Positions 52,930 through 62,126 are shown, counted from the first letter of the stretch. The stretch: 64,000 bases of DNA from CAYRWR01 sp964428015 (GCA_964428015.1 CAYRWR010000004.1:70690-134689); one strand, 5' to 3'. Translations and numbers: made by a program. The notes: a model not told the origin generated them from the sequence alone.

Positions 52930-52950
52930 ACATATTCTGATTCCATGAAA

Positions 52951-52977
52951 GGCGGTGGATTACCACCGTCTTTTTTT
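52951..52977 (+). terminator. terminator after panB
   Basis: GGCGGTGG-ATTA-CCACCGTC with one G-U pair, then seven Ts. Confidence 0.88.
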
Positions 52978-52991
52978 ATTAATTTCTCATC

Positions 52992-53020
52992 TTGACTTTT
53001 CCACCTGAGAAGAGTATAGT
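52992..53020 (+). promoter_or_regulatory. promoter of ppgK
   Basis: TTGACT (52992-52997) and TATAGT (53015-53020), 17 bp apart, 28 bases before the ATG. Confidence 0.75.
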
Positions 53021-53047
53021 ATTTAAAATGTTTTTATGAGGTAAACT

Positions 53048-53791
53048 ATGTTTTCCAGAAGAGTCCTGGGGATAGATGTGGGAGGCTCCGGTATCAAAGG
53101 AGCCCCGGTGGATACAAAAACCGGTCTTTTGTTGACCGACCGCTACCGAATACCCACTCCGGAAGGGGCACTTCCGGACGAAGTAGCCCGGGTCATCGCT
53201 CAGATCTCAGATTATTTCCGATGGAAGGGGCCTATCGGCTGCGGATTCCCTGCTGCTATACGTGATGGTGTGGCGCTCACCGCTGCCAATATAGACAAAT
53301 CCTGGGTAGGCCAGCATATCCCCAGCCTCATCGAAAAGCACAGCGGATGCAAGGCAGTAGCCGTCAATGATGCTGATGCTGCCGGAATTGCCGAAATGAC
53401 CCATGGACTGGGAAAAAACAAGAAGGGCAATGTATTATTTTTGACAGTGGGTACAGGAATCGGCAGCGCCTTGTTCAGAAACGGCATCTTATTTCCCAAT
53501 ACAGAGCTGGGACATATCGAAATGTTTGGAGGTGAAGCGGAACGCTACGCCTCAGACGCGGTCCGTAAAAACCTGGATCTCAGCTGGAAAGACTGGGCTA
53601 AGCGTTTCAATGAGTACCTGGACCGCATGGAAAAACTCTTTTGGCCCAGGACCATTATTCTGGGGGGCGGCCTCAGCCGTAAATTTGAGAAAATTGGCCC
53701 GCTTCTTAAGACCAGAGCTGAACTATTTCCAGCTCAACTCCGCAACGAGGCGGGAATCATCGGGGCCGCCATGGCCTATCATATTTTATAA
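53048..53791 (+). CDS. ppgK: polyphosphate glucokinase
   Basis: 247 residues, ROK family. GIDVGGSGIKGAPVD is the first phosphate loop; CGFPAAIRDG, NDADAAGIAEM and VGTGIGSALFRNGILFPNTELGHIEM match polyphosphate glucokinases of this length rather than ATP-only ROK kinases. It would phosphorylate glucose with polyphosphate or ATP. The gene for the CsgG/TPR protein starts 14 bases after it. A GAGG-like site precedes the ATG. Confidence 0.88.
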   Translation: MFSRRVLGIDVGGSGIKGAPVDTKTGLLLTDRYRIPTPEGALPDEVARVIAQISDYFRWKGPIGCGFPAAIRDGVALTAANIDKSWVGQHIPSLIEKHSGCKAVAVNDADAAGIAEMTHGLGKNKKGNVLFLTVGTGIGSALFRNGILFPNTELGHIEMFGGEAERYASDAVRKNLDLSWKDWAKRFNEYLDRMEKLFWPRTIILGGGLSRKFEKIGPLLKTRAELFPAQLRNEAGIIGAAMAYHIL

Positions 53792-53805
53792 ATCAGAGGT
53801 ATCAA

Positions 53806-54981
53806 ATGAAAAGATTTTTTCTCATCATTTCCCTTTTCACTGCCGCAATATCCTGGGCGGATGAAAAAGTCATCAGTGTATTGTATTTTGACAATACTAC
53901 AAAAAATGAGGACTATGAATGGCTGAGAAAAGGTCTGGCCGATATGCTCATCACTGATTTGTCCTCCTCACCTCGTATAAAAGTAGTGGAGAGAGAAAAT
54001 CTGGAAAAAGTACTGAAAGAGCAGCAGCTGCAGCTGGCTGGAGTAGTGAGTGATAAGAACGCGGTCGAACTGGGTGAATTACTCCAGGCTCGCACCCTTA
54101 TCTACGGCTCCTTTGTGATCCAGGGTAAAAACATCAGGGTGGATGCCAAGATTACCGATGTAGAGAGCGGAAAAATCCAGGATTCCATGAAAGTCGAAGG
54201 ATCTGTGGAAGATGTATTGGGACTGCAGCAGGAATTTGCTAAACGAGTATTTCTCCAGCTGGTTCTGGAGCCCATGGCTGTGGGGGATAGCCCCGATACC
54301 GAAAATGTCACCGCTGTTAAAAATTATTATGAAGGTATGGACCTCATGGACAGAGGTAAAATAGATGAGGCCATGAAAAAATTCAAAAAATCCTCTGAAC
54401 TGGATCCTATGTTTATCAAGCCTCAAAAGAGTATGGAAGAAGCCTACCGTTTTCTGAAAGATTTTAAAAAACTCCGCTACCAGAGAGAAATAAAAGAGCT
54501 GTATGAAACCGCAGCCGCCATTAAAAAACGGCTTAACGAAAAACCCTTCCGTACCTATGCTGACCTGGTGATGGCCTCCGGTTACGCCCAACTCACCCCG
54601 GAAGAAAGAGAGGCTTTTAATAAAAAATACGTGGCTTACTACAAAGGGGATACCCCCGTTCAGCTGGGCTGGAACTACATGCTGACTCTGGAAGAGATCG
54701 GCGATAAATCCAAAGAATATTTTGAAGATGAAGCTACTTATAAAAGCATGCTGCAGGAAATGATCAAAGTCTCCAAGATGATCCGGAAAAAATATCCCAA
54801 AGACAGTTTTCTGCCCGAAGTGATATATCAGGAGCTCATGGCCCAATACTGGCTGGAAAACTACAAGGAATCCAAGGCCATTGCGGAAGAACTGATGCTC
54901 AATTATCCGGATTACCGCATGATGTGGGCAGTAGAGGATTTTTATGAAAACTCTCTGGGCTATCTGGAAGGAAAAAAATAA
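53806..54981 (+). CDS. periplasmic CsgG/FlgO-like protein with TPR-like helices
   Basis: 391 residues. Signal peptide MKRFFLIISLFTAAISWA. Residues 20-160 form a CsgG/FlgO-type domain: VISVLYFDNTTKNEDYEWLRKGLADMLITDLSSSPRIKVVER, and LLQARTLIYGSFVIQGKNIRVDAKITDVESG. A TPR-like helical part follows (AVKNYYEGMDLMDRGKIDEAMKKFKKSSELDPMF), then a charged helical tail. No lipobox. It probably takes part in outer-membrane or curli-like assembly; its partner is unknown. Confidence 0.75.
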   Translation: MKRFFLIISLFTAAISWADEKVISVLYFDNTTKNEDYEWLRKGLADMLITDLSSSPRIKVVERENLEKVLKEQQLQLAGVVSDKNAVELGELLQARTLIYGSFVIQGKNIRVDAKITDVESGKIQDSMKVEGSVEDVLGLQQEFAKRVFLQLVLEPMAVGDSPDTENVTAVKNYYEGMDLMDRGKIDEAMKKFKKSSELDPMFIKPQKSMEEAYRFLKDFKKLRYQREIKELYETAAAIKKRLNEKPFRTYADLVMASGYAQLTPEEREAFNKKYVAYYKGDTPVQLGWNYMLTLEEIGDKSKEYFEDEATYKSMLQEMIKVSKMIRKKYPKDSFLPEVIYQELMAQYWLENYKESKAIAEELMLNYPDYRMMWAVEDFYENSLGYLEGKK

Positions 54982-55809
54982 TCAGTCCAGAGGCAAAAAC
55001 TCATGGCTAATCTGTCCGTTACTGACAATCAGCCGGTTATAATTTTTATGCTCCGCTGAATTTTCCTTAAGTTCATCTCCTACCAGGTAATTCACACCAT
55101 TGATCTTTTTATAATCATAAATATGGGAATGTCCCATCAGCACATAATCCACCTGATATTTTTCAAAGAGGTACTGCAGAGCATAGACTTCCTCTATATC
55201 TGCATATTGTCCGCTCTCGCCGATCTGAGGTGACAGCAGATTAAAGTGCATCATCACCACGCACAGGGGCTCCTGCCGGGATATGAGCTGCTGCTCCAGC
55301 CACTGCCTCTGTTCCAGACACAGGGTAGCATTGGCAGAATCCAGACTGATGAGACGAATATTCCCGGCCTGGACACTATACACCGGTGAACCCAGGTATA
55401 ACGGGTAATACTGCCAGCCTCCATTCCACAGGTCATGATTGCCCAACACGGAATAAAATGGCCGTCCCATATTGGACATCATGGACAGATAGGCCTGATA
55501 ATCCAGCTCCTGGCCGGTATTGATCAGATCTCCGGTAGCCACTATAAACCTGTCATTAGTGGTAAATACAGACGGCAGTCTACCCAGGTGAATATTGGTT
55601 CCCTGGTAGACGTGAATATCAGTGATATGTATAAAACTAAAAAAATTGGTGGAAGCAAACAGGGTGTCAGGGGGGGGAGCTATATTGGTACTTTCCTGAA
55701 ATCTCTGCTGGACCCCATAAGGCGTCCTGAAATACCCCAGCAGATCCAGATCGCATGCATTCAACCCCAGTATACCCAGAGTAGCTATTAACCATACAGT
55801 TTTTTTCAT
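54982..55809 (-). CDS. lipoprotein metallophosphoesterase
   Basis: 275 residues from the ATG at 55809 (GGAG 8 bases upstream). Lipobox GLNAC (Cys near 18). The calcineurin-like domain is complete: HITDIHVYQ, ATGDLINTG, LGNHDLWNG, VMMHFN and GHSHIYDY. All metal ligands are present, unlike in the larger enzyme at 25.9 kb. The substrate is unknown. It is last in the dgkA-gph-barrel-phosphoesterase operon, with an ATGA overlap to the barrel gene, and is convergent with the gene before it with no space between the two stops. Confidence 0.85.
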   Translation of the reverse strand: MKKTVWLIATLGILGLNACDLDLLGYFRTPYGVQQRFQESTNIAPPPDTLFASTNFFSFIHITDIHVYQGTNIHLGRLPSVFTTNDRFIVATGDLINTGQELDYQAYLSMMSNMGRPFYSVLGNHDLWNGGWQYYPLYLGSPVYSVQAGNIRLISLDSANATLCLEQRQWLEQQLISRQEPLCVVMMHFNLLSPQIGESGQYADIEEVYALQYLFEKYQVDYVLMGHSHIYDYKKINGVNYLVGDELKENSAEHKNYNRLIVSNGQISHEFLPLD

Positions 55810-56528
55810 AACTTCATCTCCATCCCTGCCAGGCAGGTAAATGACTGGTACAGTGTGGACAGGCCGGTGGTACCGGCGGGACTGAGACCCAGCTTGAGCC
55901 TTGCGGTCCAGCGGGGAGAAAATTCCCAGCTGCAATCCAGATGATAGGAAAGGGTGAACCCGTTATCCGCATACCAGGTGTCGAAATTTTTGATTTCCAG
56001 TCCGGTCCTGAGGGGGAGTATCTTCCACTGGAGATAAAAGCCCACACGGAACATCCAGATATACTGAACCAGGTCATCCGGAAAATAAAAAATCAAACTG
56101 GGCAGGTAGTCAGACGCGTTGAGAAAACGGATATTTATGCCCCAATCCGCTTCGAACCACTTTCCCCGCCAGCTGATAAAAGGCTGTATGGAATTTTCCG
56201 CTCTCTGCCAGGTATGGAAGCGACGGTTGAGCAGACGGATCTGTACAGATAAGGGCTGCAGCAGCAGACTGTCAGCGCCAGCCTCCAGATGCCAGGAGGA
56301 TACCAGGCTCATACCCGGCATGATACTGCCCCCCGCCTGAGCGTGCCAGTGGGATCCCGATATATTCCAGGTGGCTACACTCAGGAATCGGTTGCCAAAA
56401 TCAATGTCCGTATCCACACCTGCTAACAGATTGATTTTCTGAACCGGTGTCCCGCCATATACAGCAAAAGGAACCGCCAGCATAAGACATATCACGAAAC
56501 CTGATATGAGTCTTTTTTTAATCCGCAT
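55806..56528 (-). CDS. outer-membrane barrel-like protein
   Basis: 240 residues. Signal peptide MRIKKRLISGFVICLMLAVPFAVYG. It is rich in Trp and alternating strands (FLSVATWNISGSHWHAQAGGS, FISWRGKWFEADWGINIRF, VQYIWMFRVGFYLQWKI), probably a barrel. No known family. The start overlaps gph by 11 bases and the end overlaps the phosphoesterase gene, so it is tightly co-translated. Confidence 0.6.
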   Translation of the reverse strand: MRIKKRLISGFVICLMLAVPFAVYGGTPVQKINLLAGVDTDIDFGNRFLSVATWNISGSHWHAQAGGSIMPGMSLVSSWHLEAGADSLLLQPLSVQIRLLNRRFHTWQRAENSIQPFISWRGKWFEADWGINIRFLNASDYLPSLIFYFPDDLVQYIWMFRVGFYLQWKILPLRTGLEIKNFDTWYADNGFTLSYHLDCSWEFSPRWTARLKLGLSPAGTTGLSTLYQSFTCLAGMEMKL

Positions 56529-57201
56529 CCCTGCCCTCCTCTATCTGATCTATAACAGCAAATATCTCCTGGGGCTGCGCGATAATGTAGTGCGCCCCCG
56601 CCTCCATTAATTCCTGTCTGTCTCTAAACCCCCATTCTACCCCCACCGCTGTCAGGCCAGCCGCGCGGGCTGTCTCCATGTCGGTGTTGGTATCACCCAG
56701 GTAGAGCACTTCATTTTTATGGAGACGCAGTGCTGAGAGTATCTCTTCCGCACCCCGGGGATGAGGCTTTACAGGGGTATCGTCCCGGGCTCCCCGTACT
56801 ACATCAAACTGCCAGCGCCCCAGATGGTGACTGACCACTGCCCGGGTCAGAGCATCCGGTTTATTGGACAGTACCGCCAGTCGGCAACCCCGGACGGCCA
56901 GGCCGTCCAGCATGTCTGTAATACCAGGATAGGGCCTGGTACACTTCTCCCCCTGCAGAACATACTCTTGTGCCATATCCTTAAGACATAGCTCCACCCT
57001 GGCTGTATCGCCGGCCGCTTGCGGAGGAAGGGCTGAGAGCACCAGATTTTTAATACCTCGGCCCACCAGGTAGCGGTAGGCCTGCAGTGGGTGTGTGGGG
57101 TATCCCTGCCTGGCCAGGACACGGTTCATAGCCTGGGCTATATCTTCCAGCGTATCCAGCAGAGTACCATCCAGGTCAAAGAGGAGAGCTTTTATTTTCA
57201 T
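56518..57201 (-). CDS. gph: HAD-family phosphatase, phosphoglycolate phosphatase type
   Basis: 227 residues. HAD motif I DLDGTLLDT (nucleophile Asp), motif II AVLSNKP, motif III Lys in KPHPRGAEE, motif IV GDTNTDMETARAAG. A helical cap follows motif I (DIAQAMNRVLARQGYPTHP). The length and cap fit phosphoglycolate phosphatase or a pyrophosphatase PpaX-like enzyme; the substrate is not certain. Six bases after dgkA. Confidence 0.85.
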   Translation of the reverse strand: MKIKALLFDLDGTLLDTLEDIAQAMNRVLARQGYPTHPLQAYRYLVGRGIKNLVLSALPPQAAGDTARVELCLKDMAQEYVLQGEKCTRPYPGITDMLDGLAVRGCRLAVLSNKPDALTRAVVSHHLGRWQFDVVRGARDDTPVKPHPRGAEEILSALRLHKNEVLYLGDTNTDMETARAAGLTAVGVEWGFRDRQELMEAGAHYIIAQPQEIFAVIDQIEEGRDAD

Positions 57202-57207
57202 AATGAA

Positions 57208-57570
57208 TTACCTCATGATTAGTCTGAGCAGAGGAGGTAATAGTATCACTATCCCCACCCCAGCCGCAAATATACTGGCTACCAGTACTGCCCCGGACAG
57301 GATATCCTTTACATTTCCAATGGGATCAGCCTTTTCAGGATGGAGTTTGTCTATCAGTCTTTCCAGAGCGGTATTTATCATCTCCAGACTCAATACGGTA
57401 CCACAGGTCAGAATCACTACCGCCAGAGAGACAGTATCTACCTTCAGCAGGACAGCCATGGCAATAGCCACTATAGCTGCCACTGTCATCACCCAGATAT
57501 TTATCTGCCCCTGGTAAATGGATAAAAAACCGCGCAGTGCATTCACAAAACTATTCACAAACCTTTTCAA
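57208..57570 (-). CDS. dgkA: diacylglycerol/undecaprenol kinase
   Basis: 120 residues, three membrane helices. The family signature EMINTALERLIDKLHPE with VKDILSGAVLVASI is clear. Gram-positive-like members phosphorylate undecaprenol, others diacylglycerol; this cannot be resolved here. First gene of a four-gene operon reading toward 54982, divergent from the sugar-transport genes. Confidence 0.93.
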   Translation of the reverse strand: MKRFVNSFVNALRGFLSIYQGQINIWVMTVAAIVAIAMAVLLKVDTVSLAVVILTCGTVLSLEMINTALERLIDKLHPEKADPIGNVKDILSGAVLVASIFAAGVGIVILLPPLLRLIMR

Positions 57571-57652
57571 CTTTTCTCTCCCCCATCATATTAAGATAAT
57601 CCACTGGGATTATCAAGCATATGATTTTTTGCAGGATTCTGCACACTTGCAC

Positions 57653-57680
57653 TTGACTAAATCGGCAGATACAATAAAAT
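57653..57680 (+). promoter_or_regulatory. promoter of xylF-xylG
   Basis: TTGACT (57653-57658) and TAAAAT (57675-57680), 16 bp apart, 27 bases before the start; AGGAGA follows. Confidence 0.6.
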
Positions 57681-57707
57681 GTATACAAAATCAACCAGGA
57701 GAATCCA

Positions 57708-58784
57708 ATGAAAAACAGACGTATTTTTGTCAGCCTGTTTCTTTTTACTTTATTTTTTCTGAATGCCTGCGGCAATAACAGCCAGGGTAAGAGCGGGAAT
57801 ACCCAGGTAAATGCAACCAATTCGGTCAAAATCGGCTTTCTATTGAAGACTTTTCAGGAACCCCGTTATCAGAAAGACAAGCAGTATTTCCTGGAAAAAG
57901 CCAAAGAAATGGGAGTGGAAGTCATTTTTGACTCTGCCAATAACAATGAGGCTGCACAGATAGCCAAGTTTGAAAATATGCTGGTTCAAGGAGTAAAAGT
58001 GATCGTCCTCCAGCCAGTAAACACCGGTACTGCCGGTAATATGGTAGAAATGGCCCATAAAAAAGGAGTCCGTGTAGTAGGCTACGACAGCATGCTGGTC
58101 AATGGACCTCTGGATGTCATGGTGATGCAGGATTCCTGGGCTGTAGGCCAGCTTCAGGCGGAAGAAATGATCAAGTGGCTGAAAAAGAAAAAAGGTAAAG
58201 TAGAGGGTAATGTGGTACTGATCAAGGGACAACCCGGTGACAACAATGCTATGGCCATGTCCAGCGGGGTACTGAAAACCATCCTGGAAAATCCGAATCT
58301 GAAACTGGTTCTGGAACAATCCCATGAAAACTGGTCCAGTGAAAAAGCCCTGGCTACCACTGAAAATGCCCTGACCAAATTCAATAATGATATCGATGCT
58401 TTTATCTGCAATAACAGCGGAATGGCCCGCGGAGTTATTTCCGGCCTGGATAGTAAGGGACTGGCTGATTCCAGCAAGATTTTTGTGGCTGGATCAGACG
58501 CTGACCTGCCCAATGTCCAGTATGTGGCTGAAGGCAAACAGACTGTAGAAATCTGGAAGAAGATACGGCCTCTGGCAGAAAAAGCGGTGGAAATCGCAGT
58601 GCTGCTGGCTAACAATCCTGATACACCAGTGGATAAGCTGGTCAAACCGGAAAAAATGCTGTACAACAACTTCCAGGAAGTACCCACCTTTGTCACCCCT
58701 GTAGTGGCTATTACTAAAGAAAATATAGATGATACCATCATCAAAGAAGGCTTTTATACTCACCAGGAAGTATACGGAAAATAA
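57708..58784 (+). CDS. xylF: xylose-type ABC transporter substrate-binding lipoprotein
   Basis: 358 residues. Lipobox FLNAC (Cys near 21). The mature protein is a periplasmic-binding-protein family 4 domain. The pattern VKIGFLLKTFQEPRYQKDKQYFLEKAKEMGVEVIFDSANNNEAAQIAKFENML parallels E. coli XylF closely, as do GDNNAM and DADLPNVQYVAEGKQTVEIWKKI. It binds a pentose or related sugar. xylG follows 13 bases later, but no permease gene does. Confidence 0.85.
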   Translation: MKNRRIFVSLFLFTLFFLNACGNNSQGKSGNTQVNATNSVKIGFLLKTFQEPRYQKDKQYFLEKAKEMGVEVIFDSANNNEAAQIAKFENMLVQGVKVIVLQPVNTGTAGNMVEMAHKKGVRVVGYDSMLVNGPLDVMVMQDSWAVGQLQAEEMIKWLKKKKGKVEGNVVLIKGQPGDNNAMAMSSGVLKTILENPNLKLVLEQSHENWSSEKALATTENALTKFNNDIDAFICNNSGMARGVISGLDSKGLADSSKIFVAGSDADLPNVQYVAEGKQTVEIWKKIRPLAEKAVEIAVLLANNPDTPVDKLVKPEKMLYNNFQEVPTFVTPVVAITKENIDDTIIKEGFYTHQEVYGK

Positions 58785-58797
58785 ACAGGAAGTCAGG

Positions 58798-60330
58798 ATG
58801 AATAACAACACACCAGTCCTGGAAATGCGGGGCATCAGTAAAGAATTTCCCGGAGTAAAAGCTCTGGACAGTGTCGACCTCAAAGCCTGGAGCGGACAGG
58901 TCCTGGCTCTGGTGGGAGAAAACGGCGCCGGCAAATCTACTCTGATGAAAGTACTAAGCGGTGTCTGGCCCTACCCGGAATACCAGGGAGAGCTCCTGGT
59001 CAGAGGGACAGTGAGACGCTTCACCCATACCCACGACGCGGAAGCAGCCGGTATTGCTATTATTTACCAGGAATTGAACCTGATTTACGGGATGACGGTA
59101 GCTGAAAATATCTACCTGGGACATCTGCCCCGGACCCGCTGGGGTACCCTGGACTGGCACAGGATGAATTCCGATGCGCGCAGTCTCCTGCACAGCCTGC
59201 ACCTGGACTCTATACAGCCTGATGATATGATAAACGACCTGTCCGTGGGGCAGCAGCAGATGGTGGAAATCGCCAAAGCCCTGTCCCAGAAAGCGGATAT
59301 ACTTATACTGGATGAACCCACTTCAGCACTCAGCGACAGGGAGACTAAAGAACTGTTCAGTGTGATCAGAAAACTGAAGAGTGAAGGCGTGGCTATGATC
59401 TACATTTCCCATAAGATGGATGAGATCTCAGAAATCGCCGATCAGGTCCAGGTCCTGCGTGACGGCCGCAATATTGGTGAAGCGGTCCCGGTCAAGAACA
59501 TGACCATGAACGAGATCATCAGCCGGATGGTAGGACGGGATATTTCCACCATGTATCCCAGAGGAGAGAAGAAGATCGGCCCGGTCTGTCTGCAGATCTC
59601 CGATATCACCCTCCCCCACCCTCACCTGACTGAACGCAAATTACTGGACTCTATCAGCTTTGAAGCCAGACAGGGAGAGATTCTGGGTATTGCCGGCCTG
59701 ATGGGGTCGGGACGGACAGAATTGGTCTCAGCTATCTTCGGAGCCTGGGCAGGGCCAAAAAGCGGAGAAGTCCGTCTGGATGGAAAAAAGCTCCTGATCA
59801 GGAATCCTAAAGATGCCATCAAAGCCGGCCTGGCTCTGGTCACAGAAGACCGCAAGCTGCAGGGACTCCTGCTGGAACAGGACCTCATCTTTAACACTAC
59901 CCTGGCCAGCCTGGACAGTCTTACCAGAGGTATAGTACTGGATACCAGCCGGGAAAAAGACATCACTGAAAAATTCCAGAACAAGCTGGGAACCAAGGCT
60001 CCCTCCCTCTATAACCCGGTCAAGACACTCTCAGGCGGCAATCAGCAGAAGGTGGTCATCGCCAAATGGCTGGCCACATCTCCCCGTGTACTGATCCTGG
60101 ATGAACCCACCCGGGGAATAGATATAGGGGCAAAAGTGGAAATCTACAAGCTCATGAATCAACTGGCCGCGGAGGGCATGTGTATCATCATGATCTCCTC
60201 GGAGCTGCCGGAGATACTGGGTATGTCAGACCGGATCCTGGTCATGCATGAGGGCCACCTGACCGGCACCCTGGACAGGAAGCAGGCCAGTGAAGAAAAA
60301 ATCATGGCTCTGGCTACAGGCCAGAAATAA
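58798..60330 (+). CDS. xylG: sugar ABC transporter ATPase (two ABC domains)
   Basis: 510 residues from the ATG at 58798. Two nucleotide-binding domains: GENGAGKST with LSVGQQQMVEIAKAL and LILDEPTSAL in the first, GLMGSGRTE with LSGGNQQKVVIAKWL and LILDEPTRGID in the second. The reduced second Walker A (GSGRTE) is normal in the RbsA/XylG/MglA family. AGGA precedes the start. A terminator follows 8 bases after its stop, so the membrane subunit must be encoded elsewhere. Confidence 0.88.
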   Translation: MNNNTPVLEMRGISKEFPGVKALDSVDLKAWSGQVLALVGENGAGKSTLMKVLSGVWPYPEYQGELLVRGTVRRFTHTHDAEAAGIAIIYQELNLIYGMTVAENIYLGHLPRTRWGTLDWHRMNSDARSLLHSLHLDSIQPDDMINDLSVGQQQMVEIAKALSQKADILILDEPTSALSDRETKELFSVIRKLKSEGVAMIYISHKMDEISEIADQVQVLRDGRNIGEAVPVKNMTMNEIISRMVGRDISTMYPRGEKKIGPVCLQISDITLPHPHLTERKLLDSISFEARQGEILGIAGLMGSGRTELVSAIFGAWAGPKSGEVRLDGKKLLIRNPKDAIKAGLALVTEDRKLQGLLLEQDLIFNTTLASLDSLTRGIVLDTSREKDITEKFQNKLGTKAPSLYNPVKTLSGGNQQKVVIAKWLATSPRVLILDEPTRGIDIGAKVEIYKLMNQLAAEGMCIIMISSELPEILGMSDRILVMHEGHLTGTLDRKQASEEKIMALATGQK

Positions 60331-60337
60331 ATAAAAA

Positions 60338-60362
60338 GGGAGTCACATGACTCCCTTTTTTT
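60338..60362 (+). terminator. terminator after xylG
   Basis: GGGAGTCA and TGACTCCC separated by two bases, followed by seven Ts. It also faces the end of the convergent lipoprotein gene. Confidence 0.85.
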
Positions 60363-60377
60363 ATCACCCTTTATCTG

Positions 60378-61358
60378 TCACTGCCCGCAGGTCAGGCCGA
60401 TATCAGCCACATCCACATCCTGTAATAACACAAAACCACCACTCCCGTCCATATTCATGATCTTGATCTCATGGACGCCTGTACCTCCCGGCCGGTTCAG
60501 CCACAAGGATACCACCCGACCGTCCCCTAGTACAGTGGGACTGTTGTCATTGTTATAATTGGTATTTATCACGACCGGGAGGTGCGATCCCGGGGCCAGT
60601 TTCCAGATCTGTTCACCATTCCAGTCTGCTTCAAACACTACACTGCCATCCGGCGCAAAGGCTGGTGAACGCACTGAATTGGAAATGCTGCCTGACGGTC
60701 CGTCCAGCGGCCCCAGGAGATTGGTATAACCGCTCCCGTCGATATTGGCTCTGAAAATGGCAGTGCCCGCCTGGCTGTAGGGAGTCAATCCCCCATCAAA
60801 CAGCACCTGGCTCCCGTCCGGAGAAATGCGCGGATTTCCCTGATTGGAATAGATAGTCTGCGCGGTGAGACAGACAGCATTTGTCCAGTATGTCCCCACA
60901 TTGGTGATCACAAAGACATGCGTGATATTGGTGACCACCTGGCACAGGACGATGATGCGACCGCTGGAAGCTACCGCGCTGTAATCAGCATGCCAGGCTT
61001 CACCACTGCTGTCCCTGACCACCTCCGCCCCGGACATATCAGACCTGACCAAAACCAGGCCTGTCCAGTTGGATAAACCAAACCTGTCTGTAGAAATCAG
61101 CAGCCAATCCCCATTAGGGGATATCGAGGCCCAGTCATCCACTCCCCCTGAGGGCAGGGGAGAGAGGGTATCCAGCCGGTCAGAAACAGATACAGGCCGG
61201 GCTCCGGACACAGGCTCTATGCTATAGATCCTGCCCGCTATGGCATAAACTATACCTTTTACCGGGCCTGTAAGAGGATCACCAGCCTGTGTGGGCCCAC
61301 AGGACCACAAAGACAGTAAAATAAGAAGACTGAACACGGAAACATTCATCTTTTTCAT
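60378..61358 (-). CDS. lipoprotein with WD40/TolB-like beta-propeller
   Basis: 326 residues. Lipobox LWSC (Cys near 20). Propeller blades are marked by ISPNGDWLLISTD, ISPDGSQVLFDGG and FAPDGSVVFEADWNGEQIWKL, the TolB-like PD40 repeat. It is probably a periplasmic or surface scaffold or sugar-binding protein. No clear promoter. It is convergent with xylG. Confidence 0.75.
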   Translation of the reverse strand: MKKMNVSVFSLLILLSLWSCGPTQAGDPLTGPVKGIVYAIAGRIYSIEPVSGARPVSVSDRLDTLSPLPSGGVDDWASISPNGDWLLISTDRFGLSNWTGLVLVRSDMSGAEVVRDSSGEAWHADYSAVASSGRIIVLCQVVTNITHVFVITNVGTYWTNAVCLTAQTIYSNQGNPRISPDGSQVLFDGGLTPYSQAGTAIFRANIDGSGYTNLLGPLDGPSGSISNSVRSPAFAPDGSVVFEADWNGEQIWKLAPGSHLPVVINTNYNNDNSPTVLGDGRVVSLWLNRPGGTGVHEIKIMNMDGSGGFVLLQDVDVADIGLTCGQ

Positions 61359-61437
61359 TTTTTTAATCCGCCTGTATTTTTATTATGGATAATATATCAT
61401 TTGAATCAGTGAAAATCATTTGAGAAGGCAGTTTTTT

Positions 61438-61890
61438 TTATTTTGGTTTGTTTTTCATTAAAAAGCTGTCCAGCTGATTGGCGAAGGTTTGGCGGTCTTT
61501 CTGGTTTAAGGGAGGGGGGCCGCTGATAGTCTGGCCCAAGTCCCGGAGTTCCGACATGAGATTGCGCATCACCAGCTTTTGCTGGACATTCTCCCGGGTG
61601 TAGAACTCGCCGCGGGGATTGAGGGCATAGGCATCCCGGTCCACTACCATGGCGGCCAGTGGGATATCCGCGGTGATGACCAGATCACCGGGCTGCACCT
61701 GCTCTGCTATGGCAAAGTCAGCTACATCAAAACCCTGGTCCACCACCAGTCCGGAGATGAAAGGGGAGTCCGGGAGAGACAGGGCCACATTGGCCACGAA
61801 GATAGTCTCAACCTGCACCCGGTCGGCGGCGCGGTACAGGATGCTTTTGATGACCTGGGGACAGGCATCCGCATCCACCCATATTTTCAT
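61438..61890 (-). CDS. DUF188 (YaiI/YqxD) family protein
   Basis: 150 residues from the ATG at 61890, 6 bases after TTGGAG. The PIN-like fold pattern is MKIWVDADACPQVIKSILYRAA near the start, then VVDQGFDVADFAIAEQVQPGDLVITADIPLAAMVV and LNPRGEFYTRENVQQKL. Members carry conserved Asp residues like a nuclease but have no proven function. It is a single gene with a palindromic site upstream. Confidence 0.9.
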   Translation of the reverse strand: MKIWVDADACPQVIKSILYRAADRVQVETIFVANVALSLPDSPFISGLVVDQGFDVADFAIAEQVQPGDLVITADIPLAAMVVDRDAYALNPRGEFYTRENVQQKLVMRNLMSELRDLGQTISGPPPLNQKDRQTFANQLDSFLMKNKPK

Positions 61891-61953
61891 TTTATTCTCC
61901 AAGTAAATTTCTTCTATTGTTTATCTTATATGGTTATTTGCTTAGAAAACTCC

Positions 61954-62005
61954 GTTCTGTACAGAACCAGGTACAGAGGTGGTATCCAAGTTTGCCACTG
62001 TACAG
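61954..62005 (-). promoter_or_regulatory. repeated CTGTACAG palindromes upstream of the DUF188 gene
   Basis: GTTCTGTACAGAAC (61954-61967) is a perfect 14-bp palindrome. Its core CTGTACAG recurs at 61998-62005, four helical turns away, with a further GTACAG between. This is an operator-like arrangement 64 bases upstream of the DUF188 start codon. The regulator is unknown. Confidence 0.4.
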
Positions 62006-62092
62006 ACTTTTTCCTATGGGCTTAGGCGGCATGAGTAAGTGTGGTGCTCTGCCACGGGAGTGCTTTACTAGCCAGCAAAGATGCGGCTTTCC

Positions 62093-62126
62093 GCATTTCT
62101 TTTGGCCAAGGCCCCAAAAGAAATGC
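62093..62126. repeat. strong hairpin flanked by AGCAAAGA repeats
   Basis: GCATTTCTTTTGG (62093-62105) pairs perfectly with CCAAAAGAAATGC (62114-62126). AGCAAAGA stands on both sides (62074-62081 and 62128-62135), like duplicated target sequence around a small insertion. The surrounding 61.9-62.47 kb stretch has no credible gene; further on, AAAGTTTAT/ATAAACTTT (62381-62408) form another inverted repeat. Confidence 0.55.

Noticed and set aside
54079..54846. 255-residue minus-strand frame rich in Phe and His
   Set aside because: Mirror image of the CsgG/TPR gene, whose Lys/Glu codons read as Phe/Leu on the opposite strand.
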